A stretch of DNA of 64,000 nucleotides from Oscillatoria salina IIICB1. Lineage in GTDB: Bacteria; Cyanobacteriota; Cyanobacteriia; Cyanobacteriales; SIO1D9. How positions within the stretch are numbered: position 1 is the first letter of the stretch; each line of letters starts with the position of its first letter. The translations under genes were made by a program, and so were the position numbers. The DNA lies in assembly GCF_020144665.1 (NCBI RefSeq), contig NZ_JAAHBQ010000001.1:1-64000 (forward strand), read 5' to 3'. Positions 1-8,072 of this stretch are shown one piece after another. The notes beneath the pieces are model-generated. The model saw nothing but the letters and a program-made list of their open reading frames with translations. It was not told the origin of the DNA and ran no database searches.

Positions 1-75
1 AGGGAAGGGGGTTGGGGGGTTAGGTTATAATCCTTCCCTCGCAGGGAAGGGGGTTGGGGGGTTAGGTTATAATCC
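1..75. repeat. Two direct copies of a 33-bp G-rich repeat
   Basis: A 33-bp G-rich block (starting agggaaggggg, ending ttataatcc) occurs at 1-33 and again, identical, at 43-75, with a 9-bp spacer (ttccctcgc), a period of 42 bp. The left copy starts at the window edge, so more copies may lie outside. The last nine bases of the right copy (67-75) read on the minus strand as Gly-Leu-stop, the end of the isomerase gene. G-rich repeats of this kind are common between cyanobacterial genes; their function is unknown. Confidence 0.8.
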
Positions 76-1059
76 ACTTCTAACGATGTCGTGGAGTCGC
101 AGCAAACCGACACAAACGCGCTCGCGATCGACAACAGGTAAAACTGCAATTTGGGAAGGACGATTTTCCATTAATTGCAAAGCTTCGTAAGCTAAACAAT
201 CGGGGGTAACAACGATGGGTTTGCGGGTCATAATTGAGCTAGCAGTAAGCTGATTTAAATTTGTTGGTGCTGTTTCTTGAATTGCACGTCGCAAGTCACC
301 GTCGGTAATTACTCCTAATAAGTGTCCATCGGTTTCGATGACATTAACCGCACCTAAACCACCTTTACTAATCGCGCTAACTACTTCTAACCACGAAGCA
401 TGAGGCGAAATTGTGGGATTATCTTCGCCACCGTGCATTAAATCTTGTACTCTTAAAGTTAAGCGTTTGCCTAGTCTACCAGCCGGATGATTGAGGGCGA
501 AATCTTCTGGAGTTAATCCTTTGACTTGCATCACCGTCATGGCGATCGCGTCTCCAATTGCTAAAGCTACTGTGGTGCTAGTCGTGGGTGCTAAATTTAA
601 AGGACAAGCTTCTTTAGCTACGGCTGCATTTAATACTAAATCGGCTTTTCTGGCGATCGTGGATTTGACGTTACCGACAATCGCAATTATGGGTACGCGA
701 CGATGGATTAAACAAGGTAACATCGAAATTAGTTCTTCAGTTTCGCCGCTATTACTTAAGGCGATCGCTACATCAGTTGCACCGACAATTCCTAAATCTC
801 CGTGTAACGCATCAGCCGGATGTAAATAACTCGCTAAAGTTCCCGTACTGGTCATCGTAGCAGCAATTTTGCGGGCAACTATTCCCGATTTACCCATCCC
901 AGTTAAGACTACTTTCCCGCGACAGTTAACCAACAATTCAATTGCGCGATCTACCTGCTGGGGATCTAAGCGCTCAACTGCTTGATTTATCGCTTCTGCT
1001 TCTAATTTAAGCAGGTCTAGTACCTGGGCTACATAATTTTGTTTCGCGATCGAAAGCAT
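67..1059 (-). CDS. kdsD: Arabinose-5-phosphate isomerase, SIS plus two CBS domains (KdsD/KpsF/GutQ family)
   Basis: Predicted cytoplasmic enzyme converting ribulose 5-phosphate to arabinose 5-phosphate, the first step towards Kdo. The SIS sugar-isomerase fold covers about residues 25-180, with TGMGKSG near 53-59, SNSGET near 102-107 and the family signature HPAGRLGKRL near 191-200. Two CBS domains (about 205-260 and 270-330) complete the standard KdsD/KpsF layout, and the length of 330 residues is normal. The first in-frame start is GTG at 1077, but AGGTGG lies only 1 nt from it. ATG at 1059 has GAAG 5 nt upstream and is preferred. It is on the same strand as the glycosyltransferase run but separated from it by 133 bp. 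Family assignment is firm. Whether the product feeds Kdo or another sugar in this organism is inference. Confidence 0.93.
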   Translation of the reverse strand: MLSIAKQNYVAQVLDLLKLEAEAINQAVERLDPQQVDRAIELLVNCRGKVVLTGMGKSGIVARKIAATMTSTGTLASYLHPADALHGDLGIVGATDVAIALSNSGETEELISMLPCLIHRRVPIIAIVGNVKSTIARKADLVLNAAVAKEACPLNLAPTTSTTVALAIGDAIAMTVMQVKGLTPEDFALNHPAGRLGKRLTLRVQDLMHGGEDNPTISPHASWLEVVSAISKGGLGAVNVIETDGHLLGVITDGDLRRAIQETAPTNLNQLTASSIMTRKPIVVTPDCLAYEALQLMENRPSQIAVLPVVDRERVCVGLLRLHDIVRSGL

Positions 1060-1123
1060 ATTTTCTTCAATCCTCACACCACCTGTGGATCGATTGTAAT
1101 CTTTTAACTCATTTTCGGCGATC

Positions 1124-1176
1124 TGGGGATTGGGGATTGGGGATTGGGGATTGGTGATTGGGGATTAGGGATTGGG
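1124..1176. repeat. Heptanucleotide tandem repeat (ggggatt)n
   Basis: The intergenic gap between the isomerase and the next gene holds about seven near-perfect units of ggggatt, with variants such as ggtgatt and ggattag. It resembles the short tandemly repeated repetitive (STRR) heptamers known from filamentous cyanobacteria. No coding potential was seen. Confidence 0.8.
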
Positions 1177-1210
1177 AGACAAACTATTAACTGTTCACTA
1201 TTAAATGATT

Positions 1211-2179
1211 TTACCTCTTAACTACTGACTTAATTTTTCCCTTCATCCGGTGAAAGTTCTTTTTAAACTTTTTTTGGATTTTGGGAATCATTTTTTTCTT
1301 CAATCTCGGCAATTCTTGCTCGATGAAATAGCGGGAAAAGTAAACTCTCAGCCAGTTTTTCTCTGGTAATTTAAAAGTTGTCGAATTTAAACGCTCAATT
1401 TGTTCTTTAGACAATGCTAATTCTGGTGGAGTAAAATTTAGATCCAAACAAATCGCTGTTTCCGGTAAAGCAAAAGGATTGTCAATTCCTAATTCAATTT
1501 GCTTCAATAAAGACGGACGCACTAAACCTGCTGCAACATCTTGCTGAATATCTTCAACATCTAAATAACCCTTTTCTATTGCTGAAAAGAGACTCATAGA
1601 CCATTCTTTACCAAAGGGAGCAAAACAAGAATACCACGGTCGCGAATTTAAAGCTAGGCAATCAATTACTTTTGCTTCTGGGTTTTCCCCATAAGCAAAA
1701 ATTGACCATTCTGGAGGCAAAATTTCAATTTTTAACTTGGCAAAATCGGCTAGCTTACTATAATTTAGCTCACTTTTTTGTCTGAGTTGTTTGGTTAATT
1801 TCTGTCTTTCCTTAGCAGTGTAGTTAACTACAAAAAAGTCTAAATAAGCGAAAACTTTTTCTTGAGTTGCTTGCAAGCAAGTTTGGCTCTCGTGCTGAAA
1901 AATTTCCTCAATGTTACCATAGATAAATAAATTACCATCAAGGTAAAGAGTTTTCTCGGCTGCCAATTGATTTGTTATTAACCACAATTTCGCAGCCAAT
2001 GGTAAGGCTACTTCTGGTTTAACTTCCCAACGATGAGGAATTGACAAATTTAGCTGAGAAGCAAAGCAAATCTCTAAATTGCCACTACAATTGCTGATGA
2101 GATGATAATTGAGCAGTTTTTTTGGGGTTTTACCGAGTCCGATGTCATTGACAAATACGCAATTTTGTGGTAAAGACAC
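1211..2179 (-). CDS. GT8-like protein with degenerate DxD motif
   Basis: A 322-residue protein related to the two GT8-like proteins at 2188-2910 and 8073-8996. It keeps the core pattern hydrophobic-YLD followed by a hydrophobic strand, but the metal-binding DxD is DGN at residues 81-83. It also shares the motif G-x-x-RPSLL-x-x-I (about 222-231) with the 8073-8996 protein. The C-terminus (about 285-322) is strongly basic and may contact membrane or polyanionic glycan. The start is GTG at 2179, with AGG 7 nt upstream; that AGG overlaps the stop codon of the preceding gene (gap 8 bp), which suggests translational coupling. It is the last gene of a four-gene run read from 5.8 kb. The altered DxD may mean changed metal use or loss of catalysis. 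Assignment rests on similarity to its neighbours, not on a full catalytic motif. Confidence 0.6.
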   Translation of the reverse strand: MSLPQNCVFVNDIGLGKTPKKLLNYHLISNCSGNLEICFASQLNLSIPHRWEVKPEVALPLAAKLWLITNQLAAEKTLYLDGNLFIYGNIEEIFQHESQTCLQATQEKVFAYLDFFVVNYTAKERQKLTKQLRQKSELNYSKLADFAKLKIEILPPEWSIFAYGENPEAKVIDCLALNSRPWYSCFAPFGKEWSMSLFSAIEKGYLDVEDIQQDVAAGLVRPSLLKQIELGIDNPFALPETAICLDLNFTPPELALSKEQIERLNSTTFKLPEKNWLRVYFSRYFIEQELPRLKKKMIPKIQKKFKKNFHRMKGKIKSVVKR

Positions 2180-2187
2180 TTTTCAAC

Positions 2188-2910
2188 CTACCAGATAAGA
2201 TAGCGGAGATAGTAGCGATTGATATCTTTTTCCGCGATCGCCTGCCATAATTCTCTACGTTTAAGATAACCCGCCCGGATTGTTTTTCTCAACCATTGAC
2301 CCCAAAATTTACTCAGAGGATGATCTGGTTTTTTCCAAGGTTGAGAAGCGACGTGACTAAAATGCAATAATTTCGTATCTTCTCGCAAAATATTAAAATG
2401 ATTCCAAGTAGGTTCGAGTTCCTGAATTTCGCGATCGTCCATCCACTTTAACCACATAAAATCGCGATAATGAATTTGTCCCGGTTCGAGAGGAGAATCA
2501 TTAGGAACCACATTATTAAAAATCGTCTCTGGATTCCAATGTTTTAGTTGAGCACAATTCATCACCATCACGCTAGTTTCTTTGCGCTGGGGAACTGGTT
2601 TACCACCAAAATAACCTTCTAAATTACTTACTAAAGCCAAGGTGTATTCTGGCTTTAAGCTATTAGCTAATTCTTGAATATCAGTCAGCACAATTTGGTC
2701 GGCATCTAAATAAATTGCCGTTCCTTCATAATTAAAAATACTCGGAACCAAAAATCTCACAAAACCAAATCTAGTTCCACCAACACGCTTTTGAGTTTGC
2801 GTCACGAAGCGAATATCCACCTCGGCTGAAGTGTGACTGCGAATGGAATATTCGAGAACTTTTTGGGCAACGTACTGATTTTTTTCCGTACCAATAACGA
2901 TTCTAATCAT
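2188..2910 (-). CDS. GT8-like glycosyltransferase (short form)
   Basis: A compact 240-residue GT-A enzyme. The N-terminus has the nucleotide-sugar strand IRIVIGTEKNQY; AIYLDADQIV at residues 66-75 carries the DxD (D69, D71). Then comes a middle region with a conserved MVMNC motif, and HFSH near the C-terminus supplies the usual second metal-binding histidine. The layout is that of glycogenin/LgtC-like GT8 enzymes, which move a sugar from a nucleotide donor with retention. The start codon overlaps the stop of the upstream gene as ATGA (2907-2910). It is a clear paralogue of the 8073-8996 product but lacks that protein's long basic tail. Donor and acceptor cannot be read from the sequence. Confidence 0.75.
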   Translation of the reverse strand: MIRIVIGTEKNQYVAQKVLEYSIRSHTSAEVDIRFVTQTQKRVGGTRFGFVRFLVPSIFNYEGTAIYLDADQIVLTDIQELANSLKPEYTLALVSNLEGYFGGKPVPQRKETSVMVMNCAQLKHWNPETIFNNVVPNDSPLEPGQIHYRDFMWLKWMDDREIQELEPTWNHFNILREDTKLLHFSHVASQPWKKPDHPLSKFWGQWLRKTIRAGYLKRRELWQAIAEKDINRYYLRYLIW

Positions 2911-3626
2911 ACATTTTTCAGCTTTTTAATGTCTTTAACCAACGAATCAGTCGAAATTTCGCCTTTCAACACTTCGTGCTGATAGTCAATCATATGATAA
3001 CCGACAATCGGCGAAAGATTAATCACATTAACGCCTTTTGTTTGCAAAAATTTTTGCACTATTAAGGTTCCATAGACATAAGCATCGTAGTTTCTCTCCC
3101 TCGCTACCACACCAAAATCATTTTTATCATAATTCGCGTAATGATTTCCGCCAATTGTCCGACTATCGCAACCCAACACAAAAATATTTTTTGCTCCCAT
3201 AATCCAACAAACTTGTAATGCTGGATGGAGAGAACAACCTTGAGGACTGTAGTATAAATAATCCGTATCTTTCGTCAAATTCCACAAATCTTGAATTTTT
3301 TGGGTGCGATCGAAACAGTAGAAATAAGGATGATCCCATTCGATCTTTTCGATTTTATAGCGACTTGCTGGTTTGAGAATCGGATATTTAATATTCTTAA
3401 AATTTTCGTGGTAAGGTGCAGTTACTTTTTTTCCAGCATGAGCGTAAAGCTGATGATTCATCAACACGATTGGCGCGATCGCCGGATGAATCTTATAAGC
3501 ATCATTCAGCCCTAGACAAATTTTATCTCTCAGAAACTCCATCGGAAACAAATTTGCCGTCGGTCCCGAACCCACTATATAAATATCTTGATTTAAATAA
3601 ATATCTCTTAACTCTCGCAGTCTCAT
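2907..3626 (-). CDS. DUF115/sialyltransferase-like glycan protein
   Basis: A 239-residue soluble protein with a Rossmann-like start: IYIVGSGPTANLF at about 15-27, then CLGLNDAYK at 37-45. A second block, NIFVLGCDS..GGNHY, lies near 146-163. The I-V-G-x-GP-S/T pattern followed by a 'true location/name' strand is the hallmark of DUF115/MAF-type and GT42 (Cst-I-like) sialyltransferase-related proteins, where it binds CMP-sugar or similar donors. Exact membership is uncertain. AGG sits 8 nt before the ATG, the upstream gene ends 10 bp away, and the downstream gene overlaps by 4 bp, so it belongs to the same transcript as the surrounding glycosyltransferases. A sugar-transfer role is inferred from motif and context. 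Confidence 0.55.
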   Translation of the reverse strand: MRLRELRDIYLNQDIYIVGSGPTANLFPMEFLRDKICLGLNDAYKIHPAIAPIVLMNHQLYAHAGKKVTAPYHENFKNIKYPILKPASRYKIEKIEWDHPYFYCFDRTQKIQDLWNLTKDTDYLYYSPQGCSLHPALQVCWIMGAKNIFVLGCDSRTIGGNHYANYDKNDFGVVARERNYDAYVYGTLIVQKFLQTKGVNVINLSPIVGYHMIDYQHEVLKGEISTDSLVKDIKKLKNV

Positions 3627-3636
3627 TTTTGCTACC

Positions 3637-5799
3637 TTATTTATCTACCAAACCCAAACCCTTTTTCAAACTTACCCATTTTTCGCGAACTTTCCAGAAT
3701 TTAGAAGCTTGCATCAGTTTAATTTCTGAGCGTAATTTCTTTTTCTCTTTTTGTAAAGTCCGTTTATCCTGTTGCAACTTTTCAATTTTGCTTTTGAGGC
3801 TAACTCGGTTGGTTTGCAAGTCATCGATTTTACCTTTGAGCTTAATTCTGTCAGCTTGCAAGTCTTCAAGTTTATTCTTAAAGTTAATAAATTCTGCTTG
3901 GAGAGCGGCTATTTTGTTTTTTAAGTTAGTTCGATCTGCTTTTAATTCTTCATTTTTATCCTTAACTTCCCTTAACTTAATTTTCAATTCCTGGTTTCTA
4001 TTTTTAAGACTTAATTTATCTGTTTTTAAATCTTTAACTTCTTGAACAATGTTTTTAAGTTCTTCTTGAAGTCCTTGAATTTTTTCCTGAAAAAAGCCAG
4101 AATTCTTGGCAAACAATTTTTGAACTTCGAGAGAAAAATTTTCCCAGCTTAAGTGAATGACAGTATCGCGAATATTCGTTTCAATTTGATAAGCTTGCTC
4201 GATCAGATCGCAAACTTCTTCAACCGAACTATCAATATTAAAGAGAAAACCATTTTCTCCATGAGTAATTATATTAGGTGCAAATCCTGTTTTGCTAGCT
4301 ACGGGAACAATATTACACATCATTGCCTCGATTAAAGGAATTGGACCTCCTTCAAGTTTGGCAGGCGAAACAAAGACGTCCATTTGAGCATAATATTGAG
4401 GATAATCTGAATAAGGAGCCTCAACATATTCAAAGTTAGGTAAATCCCTCAATTCGGAAAATTTCTCGTATTTCTCCCAGTTTCTTCCTAACAAAATAAA
4501 TTGACGATGTGGCATTGCTTTAACAACACATAAAATAAGATCGGGATTTTTACGAGGATAATAAGCCGTACAAAAACCTACCGAGCCAGCTTCTCTTTGA
4601 TGGGGTTGAAATAAATTTGGATCTGCACCGCCTAAAATAGAAGTAACTTTATGCTTTTCAACGCCATTATCTATCAAAAATTTGACATTTTGTGGGCTAG
4701 CACAGATGGTTGTTGTGCAATTATTTAAAGCTTGCACGACTCGCTCTTCTAAACGAGCGGTATTTTTGGGATGAGTGTACCAAGTTAAAAGCTGACTGTA
4801 GCGAATGTAAGGATACTCTTTCAAGCATTTTCCTACTAAGGAGTAGTGGGCTAAATAATAAACTTCTGCCAAAGGAATGTCTTCGGTGGGATAGTAGACA
4901 AAACGCCAATTTCCCTCGATAAATTTGGCGATTTCTTGACAAATACCATCCAAAATCCAACCACGATTTACTTCAGGAACAACAAATACTACATCGTAGG
5001 GTTTTTCGGCTTCAAAATTCCAACGACATTCTTTGGTAATATTTGCACTACCTTGAAGATATCCTCTCGTATAACCTTTCTCCCCAAATAATAAAGGATC
5101 TAAGGTCGAACCAATATCTAAATAAGTGTTTTCCTGAGAATGCAAAAATAATTGATGAGTTAAAATATTGCCTAACGGACCACAACAAAATAAAAAAAGA
5201 TGATTTTTGATTTCATTTTCGTCGATATAATTTTTAATTTCTGTAATTAAATTACGGTTTTCTTTCCAAGCATTCAATCCGCAGCGAAAATCTTTTTTTA
5301 CGGAAAAAGGTAGTTTTTCTAGATTGGCTTGCTGATTGCAAACTAAGATGACTTCATACTCTTGATACAGGGGAACAATACTAGTTAAATAATAACTATA
5401 ATTACTATTAACAAATATATTTGCCCAAGTTAAATAACTTTCGTCTCTATTGACAAATTCTCTCATCCAGCGAGCATCGTCTTCTCCGACGCAACAGGGA
5501 CAAGCAACACCTAGAAAATATTGTTCGCGATCGCAACGCAATGCGGCTGATAATGCTGCTCTTAATTCCTCGTCTTCTGGGTTTTCTGGCTCGTAGATAA
5601 ACTCACCATTACCGATATGCAATCTATTAATATGTCTACCCGCCACGATTGCCAGTTCCCCATCTGCGGCTTTATTAAAAGCAAAATGTTCTTTTCGCTT
5701 TAGTTTCTCGCGCAAAACTTCTAAGTCGCGCCGAAAATACTTATTGGGAAAAGTGCCAAATTTAAAGGACTGGTTCTCTTGGTGGCTCTGCATACTCAT
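3637..5799 (-). CDS. Multidomain glycosyltransferase: GT-D-like + GT4 + coiled coil
   Basis: About 720 residues in three parts. Residues 15-260 resemble the DUF1792/GT-D fold: NKAADGELA near 43 in place of the usual R-x-GDGE, and YLDIGSTLDPLL near 230. Residues 265-550 are a GT4 (GT-B fold) unit with ILGGADPNLF, GFCTAYYPRKNPD and the donor-site block SPAKLEGGPIPLIEAMMCN. Residues 560-695 are a long Lys/Glu/Leu heptad coiled coil, ending in SKFWKVREKW. The same coiled-coil-plus-SKFW-x-x-R-x-KW tail ends the 1006-residue protein at 9019-12039. A TTG at 5805 and ATGs at 5799 and 5793 are possible starts; no clear ribosome-binding site separates them, and ATG 5799 was chosen. It is the first gene of the minus-strand run. 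Two glycosyltransferase folds in one chain suggest successive sugar additions (inference). Confidence 0.75.
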   Translation of the reverse strand: MSMQSHQENQSFKFGTFPNKYFRRDLEVLREKLKRKEHFAFNKAADGELAIVAGRHINRLHIGNGEFIYEPENPEDEELRAALSAALRCDREQYFLGVACPCCVGEDDARWMREFVNRDESYLTWANIFVNSNYSYYLTSIVPLYQEYEVILVCNQQANLEKLPFSVKKDFRCGLNAWKENRNLITEIKNYIDENEIKNHLFLFCCGPLGNILTHQLFLHSQENTYLDIGSTLDPLLFGEKGYTRGYLQGSANITKECRWNFEAEKPYDVVFVVPEVNRGWILDGICQEIAKFIEGNWRFVYYPTEDIPLAEVYYLAHYSLVGKCLKEYPYIRYSQLLTWYTHPKNTARLEERVVQALNNCTTTICASPQNVKFLIDNGVEKHKVTSILGGADPNLFQPHQREAGSVGFCTAYYPRKNPDLILCVVKAMPHRQFILLGRNWEKYEKFSELRDLPNFEYVEAPYSDYPQYYAQMDVFVSPAKLEGGPIPLIEAMMCNIVPVASKTGFAPNIITHGENGFLFNIDSSVEEVCDLIEQAYQIETNIRDTVIHLSWENFSLEVQKLFAKNSGFFQEKIQGLQEELKNIVQEVKDLKTDKLSLKNRNQELKIKLREVKDKNEELKADRTNLKNKIAALQAEFINFKNKLEDLQADRIKLKGKIDDLQTNRVSLKSKIEKLQQDKRTLQKEKKKLRSEIKLMQASKFWKVREKWVSLKKGLGLVDK

Positions 5800-5840
5800 T
5801 GGCAAGAAGACAGTTTTTATTAAGGATAAGATACCACAAA

Positions 5841-5870
5841 TTGTTGAAAAAGAACAAACTTAATGATAAA
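5841..5870 (+). promoter_or_regulatory. Possible promoter for the plus-strand GT8 gene
   Basis: The 108-bp gap between divergent genes contains TTGTTG (5841-5846) and GATAAA (5865-5870), 18 bp apart, 37 bp upstream of the plus-strand start. The spacing is right, but neither hexamer is perfect and the region is A/T-rich. Confidence 0.35.
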
Positions 5871-5907
5871 ATTATGAAAGTTTGGGCAAATTAGAGAGCC
5901 AAATAAA

Positions 5908-6900
5908 ATGTTAGCAAATACTAGTCAATTGATAAAAAAGGTGCTAAAAAAGTTCCCAAAGCTTGCCCAAAAGTTGCCGGAACAAATCGCAACTCAGCTA
6001 TTCAAACCACAAGAGAATCCTAGCATTGTTTGTGCTGCTGACGATCGCTACGCTATGCCTTTGACTGTAGCAGTTCGCTCGGTGCTTGCCAACCTAAAAA
6101 TTTATCCCCAGGTAAAGCTATTTCTGATTGATGGCGGCATCAGTCCAAAAAACAAGGAAAAATTTCTCCAGTCTCTCAACCCTAAACAAATCGATCTTCA
6201 CTGGTTGCAACCAGATCGAAGTAAGCTAACTAAAATGAAGGTTAAAGGTCATGTGAGTCTGGCAAGTTATTATCGCTTACTAATTCCTGAGTTACTACCT
6301 GATTCCCTTCAAAAAGTAATTTACCTGGATAGTGACTTGGTTGTCAATGCGGATATCGGCAAACTCTGGAATATTGATGTGGGAGATTATTATCTTTTAG
6401 CAGTTCAAGATTTGGGCGTTCCTTATGTGGGTTGTCCGGTGGGACTTTTGAATTATCAAGAATTAGGATATCCGGCGGATTATAAATATTTTAATGCGGG
6501 TGTATTAGTAATTAATTTGCAAAAGTGGCGACAAGAAAGTATTGGCAAAAAAGTTATTAATTATATTGAAGAAAATCTAGAATTTATTCGTTGGTGGGAT
6601 CAAGATGGCTTAAATGCGATGTTAGCAGGTAAGTGGGGAGAACTTGATTATAAATGGAACCAACAACCGCCCATTTATGGCTACGGCGAACCTTCTTGGA
6701 AACCTAGTCCTCTGAAAAAAGAACTTTCTGAGGAAGTTTGTCAAGATATTATTGATAATCCTTATATCGTGCATTACGTGACTTCGCGCAAACCGTGGCG
6801 TTATGATTCTTTACATCCTCGACGAGACTTATTTTTTCACTATTTAGATATGACTGCTTGGGCGGGATGGCGACCGGAAAAACCTGCTAACAACAAATAA
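5908..6900 (+). CDS. GT8 family glycosyltransferase (LgtC-like)
   Basis: A 330-residue GT8 enzyme of normal length. The donor-binding strand IVCAADDRYAMPL is at 40-52, the DxD motif in VIYLDSDLVV at 137-146 (D141, D143), the substrate loop YFNAGVLVINL near 193-203, DQDGLNA near 231-237, and the C-terminal metal-site histidine in YIVHYV near 286. Known LgtC-like enzymes transfer galactose or glucose from UDP-sugars with retention of configuration. The first 35 residues are basic and amphipathic, suggesting attachment to the inner face of the membrane. It is the only plus-strand gene between two minus-strand glycosyltransferase runs and ends 5 bp from the convergent GT4 gene. Family is certain; sugar specificity is unknown. 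Confidence 0.9.
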   Translation: MLANTSQLIKKVLKKFPKLAQKLPEQIATQLFKPQENPSIVCAADDRYAMPLTVAVRSVLANLKIYPQVKLFLIDGGISPKNKEKFLQSLNPKQIDLHWLQPDRSKLTKMKVKGHVSLASYYRLLIPELLPDSLQKVIYLDSDLVVNADIGKLWNIDVGDYYLLAVQDLGVPYVGCPVGLLNYQELGYPADYKYFNAGVLVINLQKWRQESIGKKVINYIEENLEFIRWWDQDGLNAMLAGKWGELDYKWNQQPPIYGYGEPSWKPSPLKKELSEEVCQDIIDNPYIVHYVTSRKPWRYDSLHPRRDLFFHYLDMTAWAGWRPEKPANNK

Positions 6901-6905
6901 AACAG

Positions 6906-8060
6906 TTAATTTTTGTCGCGTAATGACTCGATAATTTGTAAGTGTTGTTCTGCCAAAAATTCTAATTTAAACTTGGTAGAGCAAGTTTGTTTTGCGCCAG
7001 CAATTAATTCATTTCTTAACTCTGGTTTATGAAGCAAAAGAGTAATTTTTTCATACCATTCATCTTGGTTTGCTAGTAAACCATTTTCTGAGTTAATTGT
7101 TTGATTGTAAACGTTTAAATTGCGGGCAATAATAGGGATTTCCGCAGCAGTATATTCTAAATATTTGCTCAAAGATTTACAGCGATTAAATTCTGTATCT
7201 TCGATTGGCGCTAATCCTACATCCCAATTAAGTTGGTAAAGCTGTTGCAGAAATTTGTCGAATTGTTTGATAACTTTGTGGGATTTTATTCTGTCACCAA
7301 AACAAGTTAATTCTTCCGGGAGAGAAACTGTACCAAAGATTTCAAACTTTGCTTGAGGATAGTCAGTCAAAACTTGCGCGATCGCAGGTGCGATCGCGCG
7401 CAAATCCTGATTATGTCCTTTCGATCCCATGTAACCAAATTTAAACTCGGAATCGGCTTTTTTCTCCTTCGCAGGTTTTTTATTGACTAAATGCCCTAAA
7501 TATGGTGGATAAACACCATCAAATATTTGCTGTTGAGGAAAAACTTTCGCGAGTTTCTTAGCTAAATATTCAGTTGATGAATAAATTAAATCAACATTTT
7601 CGAGTAAATGTTTTCTTTCAGTAATTACCTCTGGATTTCCTAACCGCTTTTGAATTTCTTCCCCAAGAACTGGGGTAATATTTAAGAGATCGTCGTCAAT
7701 GAAATAAATTGTCGGAATCTGCTTCTGTTGACATTCTGCCAGCAAAAAGCGACCGTAAGCCAAGCCGTAACGGTTAAAAATTACTGCATCTGGTTGTTCT
7801 GATTGTAACAACTGCTGCCAAAACAAATCTGGATTTTTTTTGTTGATTTTGTCAAGTATATCTTGATGACAAAGTGCCGTAAAATCAGCAACTTTTTTCG
7901 CTGCTAAACTTCGCAAAGGATAATAAAATCCGGTGTAGTAAGTGGCATTAAAGTAATCAGTAAGTACCAAGATTTTTAATTTCTTTTCCTGGTTTACTGT
8001 TAACTCTTGATTGGGACTAAAAAATTGTTTTACTTGCTTTAAAAAAGGCTGGAAAATCAT
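6906..8060 (-). CDS. Glycosyltransferase, GT4/GT1-like
   Basis: A 384-residue GT-B-fold protein. After a basic N-terminal stretch, residues 28-35 (LKILVLTD) begin the first Rossmann half. The second half has FKFGYMGSKGHNQDL near 207-221, the donor-proximal block GLAPIEDTEFNRCKSLSKYLEYTAAEIPII near 285-315 and a short C-terminal helix. The Glu-rich donor site is looser than in typical GT4 enzymes (E-x7-E is not obvious). The gene is 12 bp downstream of the GT8-like gene at 8073 and is the last of a four-gene minus-strand run beginning with the sialidase-like gene. Substrates cannot be predicted. Confidence 0.75.
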   Translation of the reverse strand: MIFQPFLKQVKQFFSPNQELTVNQEKKLKILVLTDYFNATYYTGFYYPLRSLAAKKVADFTALCHQDILDKINKKNPDLFWQQLLQSEQPDAVIFNRYGLAYGRFLLAECQQKQIPTIYFIDDDLLNITPVLGEEIQKRLGNPEVITERKHLLENVDLIYSSTEYLAKKLAKVFPQQQIFDGVYPPYLGHLVNKKPAKEKKADSEFKFGYMGSKGHNQDLRAIAPAIAQVLTDYPQAKFEIFGTVSLPEELTCFGDRIKSHKVIKQFDKFLQQLYQLNWDVGLAPIEDTEFNRCKSLSKYLEYTAAEIPIIARNLNVYNQTINSENGLLANQDEWYEKITLLLHKPELRNELIAGAKQTCSTKFKLEFLAEQHLQIIESLRDKN

Positions 8061-8072
8061 TATTTAACGAAA

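Noticed and set aside
1124-1176. Regular short repeats that might suggest a CRISPR array
   Set aside because: The 7-bp units are head-to-tail without spacers; this is a heptamer tandem repeat.
3416-4045. Plus-strand open frame of 209 codons
   Set aside because: It is the mirror of the Lys/Glu-rich coiled coil and the neighbouring gene on the minus strand; Leu/Ser-rich composition with no motif.
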